64,000 nt of DNA from Punica granatum. Its lineage: Eukaryota > Streptophyta > Magnoliopsida > Myrtales > Lythraceae. The DNA is taken from the NCBI RefSeq assembly GCF_007655135.1, contig NC_045128.1, positions 16,508,230-16,572,229 of the forward strand, given 5' to 3'. Position numbers and translations under genes: made by a program. A model generated the notes under the pieces. The model had not been told where the DNA came from. It did no database searches and saw only the letters and a program-made list of their open reading frames with translations. Of this stretch, positions 36,427 to 48,600 are shown in pieces. Numbering within the stretch: position 1 is the first letter of the stretch; each line of letters begins with the position of its first letter.

Positions 36427-39400
36427 TGTCAGCACCCCATTTCGGTCCATCGGCTCCAAGGGGCAAAATCGTTATTTTTTCAATTTATTACCTTTTCTAA
36501 ATAAAAAAATAATTTAAATTAAATTATATATATATATATATATATAATTTAAGAAAAAAAACAAAGAAAGATTCGGGCAGGCCGGGCAGTGTTGACCGGC
36601 TTCCCGTGATAGCCGGCCTTTTTGAAAAAAAAAAAATTTCGGGCAGAGCCGGGCAGAACCGGGCAGCGCTTGTCGGCTGCCCGCGACCTCGCTGGCCCGA
36701 GATCCCCAAATCGCGGATTTCCGCGATTTCCTCCAAGATCGACCGAAATCTCAACGGAAAAGCGGACGAAATTGAAATTAATTGAAGGGAAAGGCAATTC
36801 GGAAGGACACGAACACGACCCAGTGAGAAAAAACAGAAAATTGGCTCTCGATTTGGCGAATTTTGAAATTGGAGAACTCGGAACTTCGCCGGAAATCAGC
36901 AACTCCCCCCCCCCGATTTCGGCCGATTAAGCGCCGGTGAGGTCCCGATCGACCACGGCGAAGCATCGGCGGCGCCCAAAGCCATCTCCCGAGCCCTCTC
37001 GTGTCGTCGTCGCGGCGTCCAGGGGCGAGAACCGCCGCCCCCAGCCTCGCGCCGCCGCTGCCCCCCGATCCCGGCCGCCCTTCTGCTAACGGGCCTCGGC
37101 CCATTTCTCTTCCTTTGCAGGCTCGGCCCATTCAGGCCCAAGGCGCTCCAGTCCGGCCCAGCTTCTCTTCCGGGCGAATTCTCCTTCGGGTGGTCCGATC
37201 CGATCCGATCCGGCCCGATTCATCTGGCAATTTTTTTTCTATTTTTACATAGAAGCCCCTCAACTTTCCGAACTAGGTAAATTCTCGACTTAGTGGCATG
37301 ATTAGGGTTCATTTCCTGATTATTATTGCTTGCTTGATGGATATAATGTGAAATGAGTGTTCTTGGGTCGCGTGGGTGATCGGATTTGTCCCGAACTCGA
37401 TTTTTACGAACTTTCTGTTTTGTCACATTTCAGTCCAGAGGACGTATTTTATTTTTTTAAGATCTGCCCCGAATTTCAAAATTATTTTCAATCAAGCCCC
37501 GGTCATTTTATTATTTTCCAATCAATCCTTGGATTTTCCAGAATTTTTCCAAGAATCCCAAAGAACTTTTCAAATTGTTTCAGTTTAGTCCCGGGACCAT
37601 TTTCACCCTTTCCAGATCTGCCCCGAACTTCAAAAATTCTTTTCAATCAAGTCCCAGTCATTTTACTATTTTCCAATCAGTTTTGAAATTCCCAGAATTT
37701 TTCAAGCATCCCTAGGAACTTTTCAAGTTGTTTCAGTTTAGTCCTGGGGCCTTTTTTTTGTTTTCAGATCAGTCCAGATTTTCAAATTCATTTCAAATAA
37801 GTACTAGGACATTTTCAGTAATTTTTTTCACAGTCCCCTTTTTTAGAATTTTCAGATCAGTACCAAATTTTTTTAGAATTTTCAAATCAGTCTTCAATTT
37901 TTTCAAAATTTTCAAATCAGTCCCTGCTCTTTTAAAATCCTTCAATTTAGTCCCCTAGACATTTTCTAAAATATCCGGCCCTTTTCTATTTGGGATCACC
38001 CACAGACAATGCATGTGCCCATTTAAATATTTCATTTTTGTAATTATGTAACCATGTCGGAAATTAGAGTTTATCGGGCGGTCAACTAATGGCTATCTCG
38101 ACGGCTCGAAATCCGTAAACTAAAGCATTCGGAAAGTTTTTTAATTAATCTAAAATTCTACATAAGGGATAATCGGGACGTCAAATTTGGCTAAATTAAA
38201 TCACTTGATTTCTTTAATTGGATCGCATGAATTGATTAATAATTTGTAATCGTGTTGACAGTTCAAGAACTGTTAGTCATGCCCTTTTCAAAATTCACAA
38301 TTTCAAAAGCACCGAGATACGTACAACGTAATCTTGATTTTCATGCACACACATATTTACCGATTCAAGGGCATGATTACCGGTTCTCGTCCTGCCGTTA
38401 CTCTATTGTAGGTTTGTGTTAGAACGGGTTAAAACATGGGAAAACGGACTAATCACAAACTCGGCATAATCAACATGGGCAATTAGTCAAGTAGAGGGTT
38501 AGGTTTCGGGTTTTAAGTGAAAACACTCTTAACCTGTAAAAGCCATATTGCCACGATATAAAATAATCTAAAAATAACTCACTCATTCGAGACTTGACTA
38601 TGGACATCATGTCTGTCGAGTCCGTTGAATGATGTCGAATGCTACATACCCTATCTATCATCCTATTTGTTTGTTTTAGGGTAGGATTTGTATGCCAAGA
38701 TACCCTGGATAATAATTGATTAACTCACGTAAATTCGGCGATAACAAAATCTCATTGTTTGTTTATTTGAGCTTACTTGTTACATTTTTACACTTATTTG
38801 TTATGCGGGTCGAGCCCGATCCTTTAGGATACGATTCACTGGGTCCAATGCCCATAACCTTCGATCACGGGGTCCAATGCCCCCATATACCGAGTGCGTA
38901 TTTAATTTAATTTCCGGTCTTTTCCAAAATCATACGGTGAGAATGAGTGAAATAACGGCCGAACGCGAACCGACCGGGATTCAGTCATTGTAATTTATCT
39001 TTTATTAGAGAGAACAATGTAAGGGTTTTATGATGCATATTTATTCATGAAATAATCCCGGTCGGAGAGTGGATGGTTCAAGTGTCTATTCGAATTTACG
39101 GTGTCAAAACGCGTAAGATGAGCAGAACTTAATTAAGCGGTAATTAAATAAAAATGGCAAGCCTAGACAAGTTAGAGTACCGATAGGGAATGCGAGATAT
39201 AGGCTCGCATGTAATAGAACCCCCGAATTCGGAACCTCGGGTTTCGCAGGCCATATGCCTTAGCAATTAGGTGTACCCCGTACCCCTACACCCGGGCAAC
39301 TCACCGGCCCTCGACCTTCGGGTCGTAAACAGGTAGTGGCGACTCCTTCTCACGTGCATCCCCGGGAAGGTGGACACTCCCAAGCCGCGTTGCAATTAGG

Positions 39401-39444
39401 CGCGCGCATGCGTGCCCCGACGAGACAAAATTCGAGTGCGCACA
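36427..39444 (+). repeat. Y 3' LTR, 3.0 kb
   Basis: It runs from TGTCAGCACCCC to GAGTGCGCACA. It matches the interrupted 5' LTR closely across 2.9 kb; the main difference is an (AT)n-rich insert at about 36500-36560. Small substitutions and a few indels are visible, so the element is not brand new. Confidence 0.95.
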
Positions 39445-40563
39445 ATCCCCATGGAGAATGGCCAGGTTATCTACTCCGACGGGATCCCCGATCGACTCTC
39501 CTACATGACTCAACCGTCCAAAGCAGCTCTTCCTCGCACGCAGTGGACAACTGAGTATGGCACTTGAGCAGTCCGGTCCAGTCTACACCAGAATAGAAGG
39601 ACGAGGAGAATGGGGGGTACATTTCCCTATATGAGCGAACCCGTGTATCCTTTTAGCTTGGAGCAACGTGCTCCCCACGCTTTCTCTTTTCTCTTTGTCA
39701 TTACATAACTTCAAAACGGGTCACAACCACCCTTCTATAGGTTACCACAAAGCCAAAATCCCAGACACTCATTTTCGGGAGTTTAATCATAACACTCCGG
39801 AAATGACTAGACCAATGTCTGACCAAATTAGCTCAGAAATCCCCCATGCGGGTCACAAATGCAGCCGATCTACGATACCTTGATGAGAAGGGTCCAAAGC
39901 CAACGGGCGTGTCGAACAACCGATAGAGCCGCTGGGGCATAATTGAGATCGTCTCAATATGCCCATGCATGGTCAACATGAGCCCCGGAGGCCTCGCATC
40001 GAGGCCTTCGAAAATGAGATCCCATTCGCATCGCCAAAACAAAAACTCTTCGCGGGTTGCTCGGACGACCCAAAATTGAAGAACATGCGTTGCAAAGACT
40101 TCCTTTTACCTGTGCTTACACATCGCTAGTAACCTCATGACTTACTAATGGTGCCACGGTCAAAAGTACAGCAAATGCGGGAACTACGGTAGACTCTGAT
40201 TCCCAATTCGTCTGGGTATATAGGCGCTCCACCATAGAGCTCGAGTCCCTTGTCGCACAACCGTGGCATCCCTAGCGAACCAATCATTCCTCAGGAGGCC
40301 CCGACCTCCGGCAAGATGACACCAGCCAATTGCGCAACTGCCCCAACAGTAAGCTCGGCCTTCGGAAGACAACCACGCAATCACCTCGACGGCAATGTCG
40401 GCCTCCGACGACTCAGCACTCTCGGGACAACGTCCTTAGCAAAGCCTCGACCCAACGACAAGAAATCTACACCACTCCTCTTCTGCGCCTTTCGCGATTC
40501 CTTAGCATTTTTCTTTCCGCCAGCATCTTCTGCATTTTCCTTCCAAGCAAATATCCTTACTTT
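39445..40563. other. Unassigned DNA right of Y
   Basis: No recognised gene. A short open stretch begins at the junction (39445-39567, reading IPMENGQVIYSDGIPDRLSY). On the minus strand 39833-40042 reads WRCEWDLIFEGLDARPPGLM and continues without a stop; neither is recognised. The style resembles the non-coding interior of R1, so it may be remains of another retroelement. Confidence 0.3.
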
Positions 40564-41480
40564 TCCCTTTGGTCCGTCCCGACTAAATTCCTCCAAGGGG
40601 TCCACCCCCTAAGTCCGTTTCGAATTTTAAATTCCTCCAAGAGGTCCGCTCCCCTTAGTGTCCGTCCTGACTTTTAAATTCCTCCAAGGGGTCCGTCTCG
40701 ACTTTTAAATTCATCCAAGCCGTCCCCTAGGTCCGTCCCCACTTTTTAATTCTTGCAAGGGGTCTGTCCCCTGGGTCCATCCCGACATTTAAATTCCTGT
40801 TCTAGGTTTGTCCCGATTTTCAAATCTCAACTCCGAATCCGCCCCGACTTTTAAATTTCTTCCCTAGGTTCGTCCCAACCTTCAAATCTCTTTTAAAATT
40901 TATGCTTCAAGTCCGTCCTTAAGTCCGTCCCGACTCTTAAATTCTTACTCCGAGTCCATCTCGACTTTTCAAATTTATGCTTTAGATCCGTCATGCAGGT
41001 CCGTCCCAACTCTTAAATTCCTGTTTCGGGTCTGTCTCGATCTTTAAAATTTCTGCTTCAGGTCCGTCTTGTGGGTCTATTTCGACTCTTAAATTCTTGC
41101 TCTGGGTCCGTTCTGACCTTTAAATTTTTGCTTTAGGTTTGTCCTGCGAGTCCGTCCCGACTCTTAAATTCCTGCTGCGTGTCCGTCCTAACCTTTAAAA
41201 TTTATGCTTCAGGTCCGTCCTACGAGTTCGTCCCGATTCTTAAATTCCTGTTCTGAGTCCGTCCCGACTTTTAAATTTCTGCTTCGGGTTCGTCCTGCGA
41301 GTTCGTCTCGACCTTTTAAATTCCTACTTCGGGTTTGTCCCGACTTTAAAATTTATGCTTCAGGTCCGTCCTGCGGATCCGCCCCGACTCTTAAATCCTG
41401 CGTCGGGCTTGTCCTGACCCTTAAATTCCTTCCACAGGTCCGTCCAACGGGTCCGTCCTTACTGTTAAATTCCTGCTCCG
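40564..41480 (+). repeat. Second tandem array, GTCCGTCCCGAC-type
   Basis: Units centred on GGTCCGTCCCGACTTTTAAA followed by TTCCTGC recur about every 30-45 bp over 0.9 kb with strong divergence. In the right half (about 40900-41420) a higher-order unit of about 76 bp is visible, pairing a CTCTTAAATTCCTG monomer with a TTTAAAATTTATGC monomer. It is unrelated in sequence to the 35549 array. By analogy it may be the 3' hypervariable region of another Ogre-type element whose LTR is lost. Confidence 0.8.
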
Positions 41481-41739
41481 GGTCTGTCTCGCTTTTCGAA
41501 TTCCTTCGGGTCGATCCCACATCGCTTACGAAATCACCCTTACATCCTTCGAGTCGATCCTACGTTTCTGCAATCCCTTTACCACATTTGCGAGCCTCAC
41601 CCGTTGGTCATGCGGTTCTTTTAAACAAACACTTTACTTTTCTGCAAGTAATTTCTTTCGTACAAACATTCACTTTTCTGCAGGCATTTCTTCTAAGCAA
41701 GCACTTTACCTTCTTACAAGCACTTTCCCTCCTGATTGT

Positions 41740-42103
41740 CAAGACTCGTATTCTCCTGATCCAGAAGCCCTCATGCAACTGGATAATCTCATGCAGTTGG
41801 ACCTCAATCTGCCTACAGCATCAAACACAGATTGGTCCTCCTGCCCAGGCCAGCGACCAAGCAGGCCCTAACGTAACCGCTAACCTGCAAGATCCTGATA
41901 ACTGGCCTGAACCCGTCCTACCGACACAATCACATGCTCGTGAATGGTGGGATGACGACTTGACCATTGACGATATTAATTGGGCTCTAAACAAGATTAA
42001 TGACAAGCAGAAAAAGATGGTCAAGAAGAGAGTAATGGGCAGTGATTACAGCAGCAGCAGTAACTCAGATGAAAGCGAAGACGACCCAACTACTTCAGCA
42101 TAA
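41740..42103 (+). CDS. Unrecognised acidic C-terminal coding fragment
   Basis: The open frame ends at TAA 42101-42103. The upstream part of the frame only translates the tandem array and is ignored. From about 41830 it reads as protein-like sequence: QASDQAGPNVTANLQDPDNW, then REWWDDDLTIDDINWALNKI, a Lys-rich stretch and a Ser/Asp/Glu-rich tail (SSSSNSDESEDD). A promoter-like region follows within 200 bp. I do not recognise the family; a retroelement or endogenous pararetrovirus protein tail is possible. Start unknown. Confidence 0.3.
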
Positions 42104-42412
42104 TATATTATTTTGCCGACAGTTACTGTAGCAAGGTCACTGTAGCTTTTTGTCTTTTTGTGTCGGCGTAATTATTTAGTCCATGATTATAGGAAATTTC
42201 CTGCACTCAGGAATTTCCCCGTGCTTTCCTAGTTTGTCTGGATGTAATGAGCCTCGCCTATAAATTGCGAGCTCTTTCTTTGTATTTCTCAGATCAGATC
42301 GAGCAATAAACCACTCTTTCTGAAACACTCTCTTCATGGCTTTCTAAATTCCTCCCTTCCGGGCAAAAGGGTTCTTAGAGTTTAAAGTAATTCTTTAATA
42401 CCAGGAGCTGAC
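42104..42412 (+). promoter_or_regulatory. Promoter-like region with TATA box and nearby AATAAA
   Basis: GCCTATAAATTGCG (about 42257-42270) is followed within about 40 bp by GAGCAATAAACC (about 42301-42312). A TATA box shortly before a polyadenylation signal is usual in LTRs and in plant pararetrovirus leaders, where one region both starts and ends transcripts. Two ACTGTAGC motifs lie upstream (near 42125 and 42140). No clear tRNA primer site follows. The call is inferred and weak. Confidence 0.3.
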
Positions 42413-42417
42413 TCCGA

Positions 42418-42512
42418 TTATGCTCTGTGCTTGCCTCGCATGAGGATCCTGCACATCATAAATGATTTGAGTATGCTCTGTGCTTGCCTCTCATGAGGAT
42501 GTTACACATCAA
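42418..42512 (+). repeat. Two-copy direct repeat, about 54-bp period
   Basis: TATGCTCTGTGCTTGCCTC followed by CATGAGGAT occurs at about 42418 and 42472, each followed by a CACATCA stretch. Confidence 0.7.
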
Positions 42513-43782
42513 AAAGAATAATATCGCTCAGATATTCGATCTGAGGTAATCCTAGGGAATCAGTGGTATTAACGGTATAAGTTCTGAGGATGTGTGGCAG
42601 AACGCAGGGGCTTGAGCATGTTGACCAGGGAGGCGTAGAAGCTCGCCAAGAGCGTATGGTCACATATCCATCAAGGCTTATGTCGTTAATGCTATTGCAC
42701 TTCCCTAGCCTCACCTAGATTTTGGACAATGAACAGTGGATCAAAACAACTCAAAACCATTACCATGGATTCGACAAAAGTGTAGCAAAAATCACCAGTA
42801 ATTGAAAAATTTCGACGATGAACTCTTCATTTATTTATTATTGTTTGTGTTTCCATGGCAATATTTACATTAATTCAACTCAATAAACACGAGTGTCATA
42901 ACTTGAAATGTCATTGACATTATCGATTGGAGAAGCATAAGTACAAGCATTCCCTAAATTTAGTCAGATCAACAATAACAGACATTCAAGGGACAAGACT
43001 CAAGACAACCCGCAGTCATATGAGATATTTCTCCCAACGAAGTGAAGAAGTCTTCACCAACATCGATTTTTGAGGATCGATGGGTCACTACTCTCAGGAA
43101 TCGAAATAGAAAACTACGAAAAAATACCCATAAAAATTTTAGAGCCTCTGACCAAATGCATCGAAAGCAACTGAAAGACAAAGTCGATATTCCATTTTGC
43201 GCTAAATCAATTCAATCAAAGCTCAATTCCCAATTATCTTTCATGGAAATTTGACAGAAAATGACTCCAAAATGGACCATGGGTCAGTGGTTCGTCAAAC
43301 CCGAGAGTTAGCAGAATGAGCCATTGCACACCGTCAATTCTCCATCATATCATCGCACACAGTCAATTTCTCCTCCTTTCCCAAGAGCTAGTGGCCCTAG
43401 GTTCCCCGACGATCATTGTGTTGGTGTTAATGTTGGCCATGGCTGATGGGGCGTCGAAGAAGGACGAGTCCTAAGTATCCTTGTGCCCAGTGTCGATGGC
43501 GATGTATACATCATCCCCACGTCCGTCCGATGGATGACTGCAACTCTGATGAAGCTGACCTTCCTTTACCCTTTCCTTTTAATCTGATCAGACAGAGAGA
43601 AGTACAGAGAAAGGATAGAAGGGGAAAGCGAGAGAGATAAAGGATAGAAGTGAAAGTGAGAGAGGTAAAGCAAATGGAAGATTTAATTTGAATTTTCAAA
43701 TTTTGGCTGGGTGGTGAGCATAAATTTTCCCATTAATGTTTTTATTTTATTTTTATTTTTATAATTCAAGACTTTGGGCAGC
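42513..43782. other. No recognised gene
   Basis: Low-complexity purine-rich DNA at 43600-43670. The minus-strand open stretch 42502-42714 and the plus-strand stretch 43042-43254 have no recognisable motif. The part near 43290-43400 shares CACACCGTCAATT with 6160-6180, perhaps from the same transposon family as the CACTA-like clusters. Confidence 0.35.
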
Positions 43783-44120
43783 ACTTTTATGGGTCGCCTA
43801 AAGTCTGTCATCAAGATGATGTTGACAGTAAGCTCGACAAAAATTTGAAATATCGAGGCCGACGTGACGCTATGCATCGTCAAAAAGCGTGGTTTAGGCA
43901 ACATTGAGCTATGGATCACCCTAGGCCCATCCTATCTAGACTATTTTGGCCGAGTTTTATCTATGGGTCGCCCTAAACCCATCTTTTCGCGACTATTGTG
44001 GCCGATGTTTATCTGTGGGTTGTCTAAAGCTAGTTTTAGAAGACGTTTACTTATGGGTCGTCCTAGAATAGATTGCGTCGAACTTTTGGCGACGTTTATA
44101 TATGGGTCGTCCCAAAAAAG
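43783..44120. repeat. CACTA-like subterminal repeats, right cluster
   Basis: TATGGGTCG(C/T)CCTA-type motifs recur at about 43789, 43910, 43960, 44015, 44055 and 44100, interspersed with GGCGACGTTTAT and GGCCGATGTTTAT. They are the same motif family as 6300-6760. Here they mostly face one way. Confidence 0.5.
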
Positions 44121-44849
44121 TAACCTTAAGCCCTTTTTATTAGTACACAAAATAATGAACTAAGGATAGTTGAAAATGAATTATAATACCAAATATGGAT
44201 GAAAAAATGATATTACTTAGAAAAAATATTGCATTTCCCTAAACATCAAATTTTTAAAAAATTATAATAGATGACTTCCATGTACTTTGTAAGAAAGAAA
44301 GTGCAAATCATCCATTATCATAAATTATTTTTGCAAATTCTCACATTTAAACTTTTTTAATATAATAGAAGATGACTGGGTCATTTTATCTAAAACTGTT
44401 CAAATATTAAAAAATTGTAATAGATGACATGTATGCGTTTTGTAAAAAAAGAAAATGCAATTAATATACTGTCATAAATTTTTCTTACAGATTCTTACTT
44501 TTAAAAATTTTTAAATTGATTTATTTTATACTTTTTTAATTGTGTTTAATATTTAAACATGCTTATTGCATGTTATTAGAATTTTCTTTTATTTACTAAT
44601 TAATGTCGTAAAGTTTATATATATATATATATATATATCTTAAGAAATTATATTTTTTCTAAATAAACTTTGTGTTTGCATTTTTTAAATCAAGAATGTG
44701 CTTGTATAATAAAATTATCAAGTATTTAATGATTTATAGGCACTTGCTAATATAATCTTAATTATATATACATATTAATTTATAATTATTTATTTAAATA
44801 TTTATTTTTGTATATTTATACTATATATAAAATTACCTTTCTAACCCCA
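44121..44849. other. AT-rich DNA with tandem copies and (TA)n
   Basis: About 44250-44355 and 44403-44515 are two diverged copies of one sequence (AAAAATTATAATAGATGAC / AAAAATTGTAATAGATGAC), period about 153 bp. A (TA)n run lies at 44614-44638. No gene. Confidence 0.55.
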
Positions 44850-45600
44850 TTTATTATAGGTTACAACTTTATATATGTACATTGCACCGGTAATTTTTCT
44901 ACAGAGATTTATTGAACCTTTTGCTTTAATGTGATTATAATTATTTTTCGATGGAGATACTGTATATTTTTTAAATTTAATTATAATTTCATTTTGAATA
45001 AAGTAGTTTCCATAAACTATGCAGGATTCAAAGTACATATAATTATATTGTAGTTTTATGCACATAAATAACTAATTTTTTATATATAATATAAATTTTA
45101 TTTGCTGAAATAAATTTTCCAACATAAATTTTAAATGATAGGAGATTTATATTACAATATTCTAATAATATATTAATCTTTTTATTTATAAGTTCTAGTT
45201 TGTTTATAAACTATACAGTTAACCTATTACTTGAAAATTAATTTTTTACAGATAAAATTTTTAAGATTGAGCAAAAGCTTACCTACATAAATTAATTCAA
45301 GTAAAGTTTATGCAAATCCAAAATACAGATAATTGTAGTTTTATGTACATAAACAATTAATTTGTTATAAAAATTTACTTGCTATTAAATTTAAAATGAT
45401 AGGGGACTTGTATTGCAATACTCTAATAATATATTGAACTTTAAACTTATAATTTTTAGTTTGTTAATAAATTGTACAATTAACCCATCTATTGGAAATT
45501 AATTTTTTTTAAATAAAATTTTCCAGAATGAAGACAAAAGTACCTACATAAATTAATTTAAGTAAAGTTTCTTTTCTAATTTTGTTATTTTTAAAGTAAA
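44850..45600 (-). mobile_element. Helitron-like AT-rich repeat, copy D2 (inverted)
   Basis: On the minus strand it follows D1 (2330-3099) in order, including the internal two-copy structure and the stretch TTAAATTTAATTATA(G/A)TTTCAT followed by AATAAAGTAGTTT. The Helitron-like end seen in D1 is diverged here. Confidence 0.4.
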
Positions 45601-45602
45601 TT

Positions 45603-48600
45603 TAAGTTAGGGCTATTTCCACCCCTTTAACTAATCCACCCCATTTATTGTCTATCTTACCAAAAGCCCGAAGAATATATTAAGGCTGGGGCTATTTTCA
45701 CCCCCATTTTGGCTGATCCACTCCCTTTATTGACCATAATACCAAAATGCCCCCAACAACAAATTAATTACTCTAATTAGATATGGATAAACGCCTTAAA
45801 TCACTCTTTGATTTCTCATCTCTTCCTTTGTAGATTATTGTGTTAAACATCACATGTATTTTGCTCACACTTTATATTGCATATGCACTTACATAAAATA
45901 TTACTTAAATAAAATTTCACATTTCCTATAAACTAATGAATAAGTAAACAATTTTACTCCTGTAAGTTCTAAATATTTTCTTCAGCATAGTATTAATCAG
46001 TTGAAAATCTTGATGCACAAAAACTAAAAAACATAACCAAATATATATATACACATGTGCATTTACAAAAATAATTTCCTTACTAAAAAAATACCAAGAA
46101 ATAAATATTTAAGAACATGTCTACTTCTTTCAAAACAGTGTTCTCGCTCCTCGACCAAATATATAAGGTAGATAGATTTGCAAATGAATTATTAGGAGAA
46201 TACAATATACTAGATGCTTTTTTTTTGTCATTTACTTTGATTGTTTCTTTATCAGCAAGACAATATTAATTCTTCATGTAAAATAATTAAAATAATGCCA
46301 CCATATTATTAGAATTTAAAATTCATGAATATTATGTAATTGATATTTTCACAATTTATTATAGGTTATCTAACAAAATTTTATGTAAGATAAAAAAGTA
46401 TAATTATATGAGCAGAACTGTGTAAATCTATTTTTCTAAAAAACACAAAGTCATCACTTGTATGTATATTTTGTGAAAACAAATAATCAACGAGTAAATA
46501 AAAAAAGCCACAATTAACAAATTATCTACAAATAAACAAATGATCTTGTTTTTTTTTTATTTCTCTTGAAAATCATTTTGTTTGAATATGAAGATTTGTA
46601 TTAGCTTGGCATCGAGACCTTTAATTAAATAATGAAACTCTAAACAAATAGGATTTAGGTTTCTAAACTAAGATTATACTTTTTTCTCATTTTTGCACGT
46701 AGTTAAGAAAATCTTTTATAATAACTTTTTGTAATTGGATATTTAAAATATTGATATAAAATGTATAAATGAAAATAAATTGTGTGGTGATTAAGAAAGG
46801 AAGAGATGAGAATGAGAGAGTAATTTAAGGGTTTTATCCATACGAATTAGAGTAATTAATATATTCTTGGGGCATTTTGGTAAGATGGATAATAAATGGG
46901 GTGTGTCAACACACCATTTTGGTCAATCAGTTCAAGCAAAGTGTATCAGCAGCAATTCAGACCATGACTTGAGTACCGATACAGAAGAAGACTCGACAGA
47001 GCAGCAAATTGTTATTCATCCTCAAGTCAACAGAATAAGCAGATGATTCAAGCATACGACAGAAGAACATACATAATCATTCAACGACATACAAAGCTCA
47101 ACGAACAGAGATTGCAGCGATCTCCGGATCATCCAAGCAACTCCAAAAGCATTTTGAGAAATCCGGTTTCAGACTCCTAAGACGTCTTCGGCTTCTTATT
47201 TGCAATACCAACTTAAGGGTCAATTATTCGGTATGGTTGACAATGCATGTCAAAATGACCAATGCGGAATGCAGACACGAGATATGCATTCAGAAATGGC
47301 TGACTTTGCTCTGATCGCCTTAAATGAGCAAAATCGGTTTCCGAGCCCAAAAACTGCATGAGCATTATTTTAGGCAAAATGGGCAATCTTGGGCTCGTTT
47401 GAATCGTTTTCGCGCGTACAATGGCAATATGACGTCGTTTGAGCAAACAAACCTCGAACATGCGATCAATCGAGACCCGAATTTCGTCCCGAACTTCCCT
47501 CAAGACCCATGGGATCCACGGGCTGCCCTAGCCGCCCATCCATTGCCCAAACCGCCCCATATCCTTGGCTTCTTCCTCCAAGCCAACTTGCATTCTCTTC
47601 TTCAAAATATCAAGCCTACAATTCCTCATCAACACTCTATCTTCATCAATGCACCTATCCCTTCTTCATTAATGCATTTTGAAGAAGTCTTCATCCCTAT
47701 CTTGATTAAAAATTCGAATCCCCCTAATCCTTGCCTTTAATTGCACTTTTTCTCACTTAATTGCACTTAAGTTTTGCCAACATATTGCCAAAATGTCATT
47801 AACTTAATCACACACCTTCAAGCATCATCTCTCTAAAATTTCTCACTCAAACAAATGCTCTCAACCTCCTCTCAACCTCAAAAAATCGCAACCAACATTC
47901 AGCACCCAAAAACCAAGCAAAACCCTCAAGAACTTAAGTCGGAATCATGGTGATAACCATCTCGACTTAAATCCAAACTTGACTAAACTTCATATCTCAT
48001 ATATTTTCGACCCCCTCAGTCCATTTCCAAAGTTAGAAATTAAGTTTGAAGCCTCTAAGCCATAGGATCAGCTCAGTACAGAACCGAACAGTTTTTGTTC
48101 ATTCTCGGGTAACAAATGTCAACCCAGATTTCTCACTTTTCCAGGTCGGTTTGAGTTGTCAAAACCCATCAAATACCTCCCCACACAACCCTAGGGTGTT
48201 AAGGAGTTGATAAATTCTGAAAAAAAAAAAACCCGCTGATTTTGACCCTGCACGAAGAAACAGCCCGACTGCCCAGTCGAGTCGAATTTTTTGGCTCACT
48301 TGCGGTTTTCTTTGTAGATCGGGTCGATTTGAGACTCTTTTCTTCGAACGACCACCATAGTCACCTCCGGGGGTCTCTTAGAGTCGAGAGCCACTGACCT
48401 TGCATCAAAATTCCACCAGGAGCCAGCATGGTGACGTCCGACCCGAAAATTGCCCAGTTGGGTCTGTTTCCTGGACGTGCTTTGTTTTTCGTGATCTTTG
48501 CAAGGCTATATGGGTAAACCCGATAACTTTGGAACCAAACGACCACCATAGTTACCTCCGGGGGTCTCTTAAGAGTCGGGAGCATCCGGGAGAGCCTTTT

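Larger units (their letters stand above)
16126..39444 (+). mobile_element. Ogre/Tat-type Ty3/gypsy element Y, with a nested solo LTR
   Basis: This is a complete LTR retrotransposon in structure. The 5' LTR (16126-16359 plus 21985-24691) is interrupted by solo LTR X2. It is followed by the primer site, ORF1, gag-protease, a probable intron, RT-RNaseH-second RNaseH-integrase, a spacer, a tandem array, a polypurine tract and the 3' LTR (36427-39444). A separate ORF1 before gag, an intron before RT, a second RNaseH, a tRNA-Arg primer and very long LTRs together define the Ogre group of the Tat lineage (family knowledge). Without X2 the element is about 17.7 kb. Stops in every ORF make it non-autonomous. 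The flanking pentamers (GGTGC left, ATCCC right) do not match. Confidence 0.85.

Noticed and set aside
41204..41740. Upstream part of the 299-codon frame ending at 42103
   Set aside because: It only translates the GTCCGTCCCGAC tandem array and the adjoining repetitive DNA.
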